From NCBI GenBank assembly GCA_021234155.1, contig JAJEKV010000112.1, positions 2,536,282 through 2,600,281 on the forward strand: a stretch of 64,000 nucleotides of DNA. Direction: 5' to 3'. Position numbers and translations under genes: made by a program. Below, one piece after another: positions 56,635-64,000 of the stretch. A model generated the notes under the pieces. It did no database searches. It was given only the letters and a program-made list of their open reading frames with translations, and was not told the origin of the DNA. The DNA comes from Isoetes taiwanensis. Taxonomy: Eukaryota > Streptophyta > Lycopodiopsida > Isoetales > Isoetaceae. Each line of letters begins with the position of its first letter. Within the stretch, counting starts at the first letter, position 1.

Positions 56635-57822
56635 ATGGTACTCTTGATCCCTTGTTTTTTAGATTTTTATGCTCTTGGTCCTTTTTCTTAATTTTATTTG
56701 TTTGGCCCTTGTCCTTTTTATTGGTATTTTCTTTTGGTTCCATTGGTCCCGATTTTTATCTGCCCTTGTCCATGATTGCTTTTAACTTCCCTCCTTTCTT
56801 CAACTTTTTAGTCGTTGTTTCTCCTTCCTCCTTTGTTCATCATTTTTTAGTTAGTTTTTCTTCTCAACTTCGTTAGTGGTGTTCGTGGGGATTTTTTTGT
56901 TACTTTGGCCTTTTCCTAGTTATGGCTTCGTATCTATTCCTTTCTTTTATGTCTTTGTCTTTTCCGTTCTCTTCCTTTCTTGATAATGTCGACCCTTGCC
57001 TATTTATCTCGCCATATTCCTCTGCCGTGGTTATCATTTGCTTGGCGCTTGTGTTCTTTCTCCTCTTGCTGTTGTTCGATGGCTTCTTAGAAAGGGTGGT
57101 GCTTCGGTTTTGTGCTTCTCTTCACTGGTTCTTTGTGTCTTCTTCTCGTGGCCTTGTCTCTGCTCTCTTCTTCTCTTTTGAAGGTATGTGTTGTTCATTT
57201 GTTTTCTTTGTTATTTGTTGATGTTTTACCCTTGCTTGTATGCCTTTGCCTTTTTGTGTATCTTCTGCTTTGCTTCTTTCTTTTCCCTTTTTTTTGTTCT
57301 GTTTTAGGGAGCTCCTCATAAAATTATTACTAGTATTAAGAGCAGCCCCTATGTAGATTACCTACAAGACTGCAAATTAATCATCTAGTGTCTTTATGAG
57401 CTGTAAAAATATTTCAGATGATTGAGAGAGAATTTATTTTTTTTGATCTGATCTGGTCACATGCATGTGATTGTGATTTTATATTTTTCATTTGGACATG
57501 GATAACAACTGGGCAGTGGCTCTGACACCTGCAGTTCCCAGGTCTAGTTACTATCTTTATACTAACTTAAGCTCCTGGATGGTCTGCAGGTACCATGCTT
57601 CTGCCCTTGAATGAAGTTTATAAAAATTACTTCTAAGTGCATGGATTTATGGTGAGGTCTATCCTAAAGAAGCTTTGCTAAGTGTATTCAGATTCTATTA
57701 TAAGATGTGATAGTATATCAATTCATGTAAAGAATCAAGTTGAATATTGTTCATAATGAATACATGGAGTAAATGTTGTGAACATTTTATGAATTTATAT
57801 GGCTGTCGTTTTGTGAAAATGA
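56635..57822. repeat. 1.2 kb direct repeat, copy B
   Basis: Same orientation as 52562-53737, offset about 4073 bp. Carries the matching 99-codon frame at 56922-57221 with three amino-acid differences, each from a single base change. Preceded by AAAGAAGA, which would fit a polypurine tract if these were LTRs, but no primer binding site follows copy A. Confidence 0.9.
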
Positions 57823-57825
57823 CTT

Positions 57826-57890
57826 AATTTGATAGACTTGTTGGTCCCCATGAATGTTAAAGTTAAATTCAATTCAACTCAATTCTGGGA
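57826..57890 (+). repeat. Putative retroposon 3' tail, copy 4
   Basis: TGATAGACTTGTTGGTCCCC, then ATGAATGTTAAAGTTAAA and an ATTCAATTCAACTCAATTC tail. Most diverged of the four copies. It begins where direct repeat B ends. Confidence 0.3.
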
Positions 57891-58079
57891 TCTTAATATG
57901 CCTTTGCATAGCTTTCTTATATCATGAGGGGTAGAGGGACAATAGATGAGATATTACATTTTTACACATGGCATGTAATGACAATGAATACTTTATGGGG
58001 TGTGATATGGATGGGAGTAGTGCAATGATTGTATAATGGTGCTTACAAAATTGGCTATAAAGAACCTTAAAATATCACA

Positions 58080-58330
58080 CCCCTTTAGAGAACCATATAT
58101 ATATATATATATATATATCACACCCCTTTAGATAACCATACATCCTTTAGAAAAAAACCACCTTAAAAACTACACTTACTTATAAACCACACCTTCTTAA
58201 AAACACTACCACCTCAAAAACGAAAACCACAGTTCTTTTAACAAAAAACATACCTCCTTAAAAAACCACACCTCCTAAAAAACAAAAACCACAGCTCTTT
58301 AAAAAAATAACAGTGGACATTCCTTGTCCA
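58080..58330. repeat. (AT)12 and AAACCACACC array
   Basis: An (AT)n run (about 58094-58118) is flanked on both sides by CACACCCCTTTAGA-AACCATA, a short duplication. It is followed by AAAACCACCTTAAAAAC, AAACCACACCTTCTTA, AAAACCACACCTCCTAA and AAAACCACAGCTCTTT, the reverse complement of the 43875-44060 array. Confidence 0.65.
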
Positions 58331-58500
58331 CTTAAGAAACAATACCATCAATTAGTAAAACCATGCCTCCACAGATCTACATGTAGGTTTTTCTGTGATC
58401 TCTGAATAAAGTACATATTGACCAAAAAAAACTAATGATTTCAACAGTGGACCAAAAATTGGGTTCAATATGTAGCCATTGTCTATGCCAGCCAACGCCA

Positions 58501-58897
58501 TGTTATACCTCTGACTGCTGATATCTTGAGGACCTGACCGTCAGTCGACCCCATGGAGTCTGAGCCCAGGTTAGAGCCTTACTTATGGTATATTGCCTAT
58601 GGTATCTTGTGCTCGTATTGCTATTTAGTTGATGATGATGGATGGACCACCCTTCGTGGTGGTATATTATTTGGAGCATGATTGATGTGTGCTAATATGT
58701 ATGTACGCTTTCGCTGTATAGGATTCCCATAGAGGACGTGGGACGAATGACACCTCTATGTTTCTCGCCTGGACACTTGGCTATCCCAAGTGGTCCGAGT
58801 TAGACGGAGGGCCTTTCCAATGGTGATGTAGTCGCCACGGGGGGGCATTCTCATATTTATATGATGGGAGCATCATATAGATTCTAGAAGCGTCACA
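58501..58897 (+). mobile_element. Retrotransposon 5' LTR
   Basis: Starts TGTTATACCTCTGACTGC and ends GCGTCACA, just before a primer binding site, giving a 397 bp LTR with TG...CA ends. No second LTR was found in the window, and the 5 kb downstream lacks gag-pol coding, so the element is truncated or extends out of view in decayed form. Confidence 0.6.
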
Positions 58898-58898
58898 G

Positions 58899-58911
58899 TG
58901 GTATCAGGGCA
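58899..58911 (+). other. Primer binding site (tRNA-Met type)
   Basis: TGGTATCAGGGCA differs at one base from TGGTATCAGAGC, the usual plant LTR primer site complementary to initiator tRNA-Met. It starts one base after the LTR. Confidence 0.65.
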
Positions 58912-59340
58912 TGATTTTGGTAGACCAAATCATTGCACTAGCCATAGACTAACTCGTTAGTTGGGGAGACTTTGTCGTAGGTCAAACTATCCTAGCTCCA
59001 TAGATAGTATGTGTGTTGACATAGTTATGGGAGGACTAAACTAGTTGGGTAGGAAGGTGTAAACTAGTAGGGTGAGTAAGTTTTGTGGAGAAAAGAGGCC
59101 TTGTGTTTTCAGGAGCTATAACTTTCTCTAGGTAAACTCGGATGGACGCGATCTTTGCACCAATGTGTCGGGCACGGTCTAATTACCTTAGGGGCACCAA
59201 TGTCCGGCATCAAATTGGCATCAAAGAGGGCCAGGAGCACAGAGTGCGCCGCTTGCATTTTGGCATCTTAGAATAAAAAAAGAAACGTGTATTTTGCCAG
59301 TGGCGCATCCGTATAAAAATGCGTATTTCCACCATATAAT
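58912..59340. other. Retroelement leader or non-coding
   Basis: Follows the primer site, so probably the untranslated leader of the retrotransposon. No gag frame is visible. Confidence 0.4.
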
Positions 59341-59550
59341 TTTTTTTAATAGAAAAAAAAAGTTTTGGAAAGTTTTGAATTTTTAAATAAAGTGACGGTT
59401 ACTTTTTGGGTCTTATCTTTTTCGCCTAGCGTCTTCACTTCGCCCGTCCGCCATTGCCGCCGGAGAGAAGCTTGCCTCCCCTTGACCTTGTGCTTGATCT
59501 CTGCCTCTACTGCCCTACCAGTGCCTTCTTTCCAGCCTTCTTCCACGCCC

Positions 59551-59874
59551 ATGAACATGGCTCATATCAGGGGTTATGTGAGCTACTGTAACCTCAACGT
59601 TCCTCAAATATTTGCTGAGCTCGATGAACAACTTGCTAGCGACCCCGCTAAGGTGGAGCTACTCTTGACTGAGCTCGTGCAACGATTTGTCGCCGGACAT
59701 AGGGCCCCCTATCCTATTTTCCATTTGTCCGAGCGCTTCCTGTTGAAACTCAACCTCCTACGGCAACCCTACACACTGGTCGAACAGTCTGACCAAGTCC
59801 TGATGCTCATCAAGTTCTACCCTCCCTCGTGTATGGAGGTTCCCGAGGATGAGGCCATCTGGGTAGAGGCCTAA
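59551..59874 (+). CDS. Small intact ORF, 107 aa, unrecognised
   Basis: The likely start is the ATG at 59551 (MNMAHIRGYVSYCNLNVP); an in-frame start at 59365 would add 62 residues of less protein-like sequence. It continues IFAELDEQLASDPAKVEL, LTELVQRFVAGHRAPYP, HLSERFLLKLNLLRQPY and ends DEAIWVEA. The frame is GC-richer than its AT-rich flanks and has amphipathic helices. No TM segment or signal peptide. It could be a retroelement gag remnant, given the LTR 650 bp upstream, or a small host gene. Confidence 0.45.
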   Translation: MNMAHIRGYVSYCNLNVPQIFAELDEQLASDPAKVELLLTELVQRFVAGHRAPYPIFHLSERFLLKLNLLRQPYTLVEQSDQVLMLIKFYPPSCMEVPEDEAIWVEA

Positions 59875-59896
59875 ATCCCGCCCATGTTGGGCGGGA

Positions 59897-60243
59897 CAAA
59901 ATTTTAAATTAAAGCGAAACACTTTTTGCTTATGGTGGACCCGAAGGGCTGTATTCAAAATTTTAAATTAAAGCGAAACACTTTTTGCTTATGGTGGACC
60001 CGAAGGGCTGTATTCAAATTTCTCAAAACCTATTTTGTCTAATCTAATTTTCGTATTTTTGTAGCGGATATCTAATCTAATTTTCGTGTTTTTGTAGCAG
60101 AGTTTCAGCATCGATATTGTTTTTGTAGCGGAGTTTCAACATCGATATTTTGATGAGTCAAGCCCCAGTTCATGCATTATGACTCATGGAACTCATCATC
60201 GAAGGAAGGATATGACTCATGGAACTCATCACCGAAGGAAGGA
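59897..60243. repeat. Four consecutive tandem duplications
   Basis: Each of four different units is present twice: 59 bp (59897-59955, 59956-60014; identical), about 33 bp starting TCTAATCTAATTTTCG (60038, 60071), 31 bp starting GTTTTTGTAGC (60088, 60119) and 33 bp starting ATGACTCATGGAACTCATCA (60179, 60212). Confidence 0.92.
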
Positions 60244-60269
60244 GATGGTATCGTGATCATACGAGATGT

Positions 60270-60560
60270 CATATAGCACTTGAAGGGTTTGAACCCATGA
60301 CCATCTTAATGCATGCTCTGGACTTTAACAAAGATGTTACCATTGTGTACATGATAATTATATGATAACCAAGTGGCAAACATGCACCTAGTCAAATGGC
60401 GACATCATTAAGTCCAAGTGGCGGGCATGCTCAAAGCTAGGGATACTATATATAGGGAAGACCAGTATCACAAAAACTTTTCGAGTTCAACGGTAGTCTT
60501 TGGCTATCGTATTCGAACATGCTGCAATACTCTTGTGTATACATAAATGTTCTTTAAGCT
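60270..60560. other. Possible SINE head and promoter-like segment
   Basis: GGGTTTGAACCCATGACC (60288-60305) contains a B-box-like GGTTCAAACCC on the minus strand, with TGGTAACATC on minus about 50 bp upstream as a weak A box. CTATATATAGGGAAG near 60447 is TATA-like. Neither is followed by a recognisable gene. Confidence 0.25.
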
Positions 60561-61000
60561 TTTCCGATTCAGTATTATTTTTTGCGTCGGATTTGACATC
60601 ATCCTCATTGTGGAAATAACTTCTTTGAAGACTGGTCGAACTCAATCATCTGTCTTGAGAGCTAATAGCATTTTCTCAAACCTGGTACTGACCATATGCT
60701 TTGAAAGGCTTCCAAGTTCTTCTCTCAAATATCACCTATCCTTGAGAAATTTTCTACCACACTACAAGCACATAGAAAAAAAAAGCAATCTCGCTATAGG
60801 ACACACCAAACCATGCAAACCCCAAACCCTATTTTATGAGGTCATCAATGTAAGGTTTTGATATCTATTGTTTAAATTTGGTTTTCCTGGCAAGTGGGAA
60901 ACTTTTTGGATTTTTTTTTCAGGCCAGTTGCCTAAGGTTATAGAGAGTTTGGCAGTCGGAAAAATATTCTGATAACCCAAAAATAAAAAATTTCCCTTTG
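60561..61000. other. Non-coding stretch
   Basis: Short frames only (for example 60547-60861) without domain or splice support. Confidence 0.45.
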
Positions 61001-61289
61001 TATGATTCGGGGACCAATTTTGATGAGCTTTCCTCTTTCGGCTCTTCTTATCCGGTCGCAGCTGTCAAGAAGATGCATGCCACGAGATGCTCTTGCTTCG
61101 TTTTGCATGCTAAAACCTGTCGGTTCAGGCTTCCAGGCTGTGAAGCTTTCATTTTTTGGATTGCCTCAAGGGCCAACTCTAGGTGTGAAGGAGAGATATT
61201 CATAAATCAGAGGAGTGTATTCGGCTCCGCGGCCACAACCAATGATCCAATGTTTTTTGCTGCCACTCTTCATCACATTTTGCTGCATT

Positions 61290-61539
61290 AGAGCTTGCCT
61301 ACACTGATCTTTTCGAAATCCCTGCAGCATGATGGAAAACAGATAAGCAGATTACTTTTTCATATTTGTGGTGTGCAGAGGCTCATGATAATTGCTTGCA
61401 GGATATCTTCAACAAGCAACAAATATTCCTTAATCTTTGTACTATGTTTAGCTCTGCCACAAAATGCCTTCCAGACGAATTATGTGACTATCTACCTTGC
61501 CAATTTGAGTTCTTTGTCCAATTGTTAGATGCATCTAAG
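61290..61539 (+). pseudogene. Exon-like piece, unrecognised
   Basis: A frame reads ELAYTDLFEIPAA, a TGA, then WKTDKQITFSYLWCAEA, DNCLQDIFNKQQIFLNLC, KCLPDELCDYLPCQFEF and VQLLDASK, ending at a good donor (AAG|GTGAGTTT, 61539). If the true acceptor is CTGCAG at 61326 the TGA would be avoided only with a different frame start. It is protein-like, with several Cys, and of no recognised family. Possibly an exon of a host gene continuing out of the window. Confidence 0.35.
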
Positions 61540-61559
61540 GTGAGTTTGCTGGTTCCTTT

Positions 61560-64000
61560 TATATGCATTGTCTACTGTAATACATATTCAATTTGAAATT
61601 TAAAGAGGAATGTGGTCTGCTGAAATTAAAGATACTGGAAAACGTGTTAGAATCTGACTTGCTACTTTGCTATTCTTGCCCTTCATATACCACTATGGAA
61701 CTGAGCTAAAATCGTGGCTTGCTTCTCTACCTGCTTGCAGAACACTTCATCTAGGAAGAACCCAGGATGTAGCAGGTGCTAGCCAGGTTACATGTTGAAG
61801 ACTCCATTTGGCAAGCACCGAAGTGACAAGGGACTGATGCACGCATATATTTTGAATGTTGATCATAGTTTATCATGGTTCAGACTGAATATGCCAACGA
61901 CATAAAGAGTCTTTTGTAGCAGGTGATGATGACGCAAGTGCCTTCCCAAATTTTCTCAGCAACTGTCAAACAAATGTGAGATATTATTCAAGTCAATCCA
62001 TTGAATGCTCTTTCTTTTTCTTAGATGATGATTGAATGGACGTGCCAATGACTATTTGAATGGATGTTTCAAGCCCTTTACTATTTGTTGGTTGCATTGT
62101 CTGACCTCTTTACAAATGGAGACACATCTGTGTGAAAGCCTGCATACCTGGATTACTGTACCTGCCAGCCATCTTCATATGTGCACTCACCATCAAAGCC
62201 CTGGTAAGTTGTTAGGTTTCTTTATTTATTTCAATCACTCTGACATGTCAATGCATTGAGTTATTTCATGTATAAATCACCATCTGAGTTCCAACTTTCA
62301 TGTATAGAGTATAAATCACCATCTTAGTTCCAATGTTTGTTAAACTATATCCTGCCTACTTTCTAAGAGTCTCACTTGCTAATTGCGAGCAAGCTTGCCT
62401 TAAAGTTCTATTTGGCATGCAGAAGAGCAACATATTTCTGTGCTTTTATTTTTGCAAGACATTTTGATGAGTAAAATAGCATAATTTGTTTATGTTGTTG
62501 TCGGCCTATTGCAACTCGAGTAGATGCATGTGCTTACTTTGGATCTATCTGCAGGTCGAAGTAATTTACAAACTTTCAGCAACTTCTACCTCTCCTTCAA
62601 TAAGAGCGCATCGTCATGGGTAATTCCAGTTCTGTTTTGCTGTAGAAATAGATTGTCCCATTTGCAACGTGTGCTTGCAACAACTGCAGCCAAAACTTCT
62701 AATTTATCAGCAGTAGTAAGATAGATAGATAGATAGTATTTTAACGTCACGCCACTAGGCATCTTCCGTTTTTCATAGTATCAAAAGATTGTCCGTTTAC
62801 CAGTAGCTTTTATATTGCCATACTATCTTTTTGTCTTTCATCTTTATGGACTAGGTTTTGAAGGCATCAGTTGTTATTGTCGTTGTCTGCTATCACATTA
62901 CTTTTGTTAAGAACAGATCGGACATCACGTTGCATTGAAGTCTCTTTTTACTAGAAATGAAGGATCTCTAATAGAATACGAAGAAACATTACATGTTATC
63001 AAATGGGTCTTCTTTTCCTCTGCCCATTTGCATTCGCATCTACTTCGAATATTGTTTCTGAAGGCCAGTGAGCTACTCCAAGTTAAGTAACATGGATATG
63101 TGTGTGTAAGGTAGATGTCCAAAGCCAATGAGTGGCATAAAATTGATCTTTTCTTCTACCTATTTGCATTGCATGTACTCTGAATAGCATTTGGTCTAAA
63201 GGCCAATAAGATATTGCAAGTTATAAATAACATAAAGCCAATGAGTGGCATAAAGAGTTGACCTTATTCGCAGGCTGGAGTGGTGAGGAGTGGCATAAAC
63301 AGTTGGATTTGGAGCTGTCTGCTTTATGTAAGTATATAATAATAGAAGAAATATTGGAAGCAAATAGAGAAATATCTTGAAATATATATATTGTGTGCCA
63401 GGCCTAAAGAAATATTGGATGCAAATGGTACTTGATGGTTTTGTCTTGCAGGGAGTGACTAGGAGTCAACAACTTGCTTATTTTTCCCATGGTTGCTTTA
63501 GGTTCTTTTATTGTAGAGTCTACATTTGCTAAAACCCAAATCAAATCTGCGTTCAAGATTCAAGATTGTAGTAAAATCAATATCTATCCACAGGAAAACC
63601 GGCATGCATAATTAGCAGGTCGTGGATGAGCGCAATACTTCATATAAACGTAGCATATTTAGGTTGCATCTTTTTGACAATTTTCACGTTTCAATGCAAC
63701 TATGAAGCGCATTCATTTAAAATTATGTTGCTTTCCTTTCTTGATATCTTTTGTTCTTCTGCCAGGGTCGTTGTGATACCGACCCCTTGAAGATGTGTAT
63801 AGCAAGGTTATTAAAGAGAGTTTTATTAGCCAGACCCACAATGATCATGGTAGGATAACTTAAATGCTTCAATCCATTCATTCTACTTAAGCACTCATGA
63901 ACCAATGGAAAAACAGAAAGAAGAATCGTGTAGATTGGTTTTTGTGGCTTTGGACTAGCTGCTACTAAAGTTCTTAACAAAGTTGCTAATAGAAACTTTC
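61560..64000. other. Mostly non-coding to window end
   Basis: No supported gene. A short (GATA)n lies at about 62721-62737, and a 14-20 bp motif (AAAGCCAATGAGTGGCATAAA) recurs in part at 63121-63141 and 63233-63253. Introns of the possible gene at 61.3 kb could occupy this space. Confidence 0.4.

Noticed and set aside
52562-57822. Intact LTR retrotransposon bounded by the 1.2 kb repeats
   Set aside because: No primer binding site after copy A, no gag-pol, and no matching target duplication outside the repeats.

Overview
The window is nuclear DNA of a land plant with a large, repeat-rich genome. Evidence: a spliced plant-type autoinhibited P2B Ca2+-ATPase gene with an N-terminal calmodulin-binding motif, plant-style LINEs, a chromovirus, PIF/Harbinger and other DNA transposons, tRNA-derived SINE signals, many microsatellites, GT-AG introns and AT-rich intergenic DNA. 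The species cannot be fixed from sequence alone; the mix would suit a fern, gymnosperm or another large plant genome.

Layout. 1-4500: degenerate minus-strand coding fragments (one with a ParB/DGQHR-like motif), one plus-strand transposon-type exon, and a recurring CpG-rich palindrome. 4800-6250: microsatellite, tandem repeats, AT-rich DNA and an acidic-repeat exon remnant. 6257-8478: 5'-truncated LINE. 8480-16690: mostly non-coding, with two heat-shock-promoter-like modules, a possible plastid-transit first exon, tandem duplications and a 1.5 kb polypurine tract. 16693-20458: the Ca2+-ATPase gene (7 exons, 1037 aa), the one clearly functional-looking gene. 20703-26133: a near full-length LINE in antisense just downstream of it, with target-site duplication. 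26.2-30.7 kb: unrecognised exon remnants and repeats, including a second copy of the segment that forms the ATPase 3' UTR. 30683-38305: a 7.6 kb DNA transposon with 29 bp inverted ends and a 4 bp CATA duplication. It carries a Sola-like transposase on the minus strand and an FCP1/NIF phosphatase-like gene on the plus strand. 38.3-41.0 kb: SINE and the 3' end of a chromovirus. 41.2-43.7 kb: a second transposase-type gene, split by a short LINE with a perfect 16 bp duplication. 44-45.9 kb: small ORF, minisatellite, (CT)60. 46.2-50.4 kb: PIF/Harbinger transposase with convergent Myb/SANT-like partner, both broken. 50.5-52.2 kb: a different LINE lying between CT microsatellites. 52.5-57.8 kb: a 1.2 kb direct repeat flanking an unrecognised degenerate gene and a 1.4 kb polypyrimidine tract. 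58.5-58.9 kb: LTR plus primer binding site. 59.5-60.3 kb: a small intact ORF followed by four tandem duplications. 60.3-64 kb: mostly non-coding, with one possible exon remnant.

The Ca2+-ATPase is probably the only host gene that works; it would pump Ca2+ out of the cytosol under calmodulin control. Most of the rest is a nested record of transposition. The most unusual object is the Sola-like element carrying a phosphatase-like gene. All assignments rest on reading motifs by eye; no database search was run.
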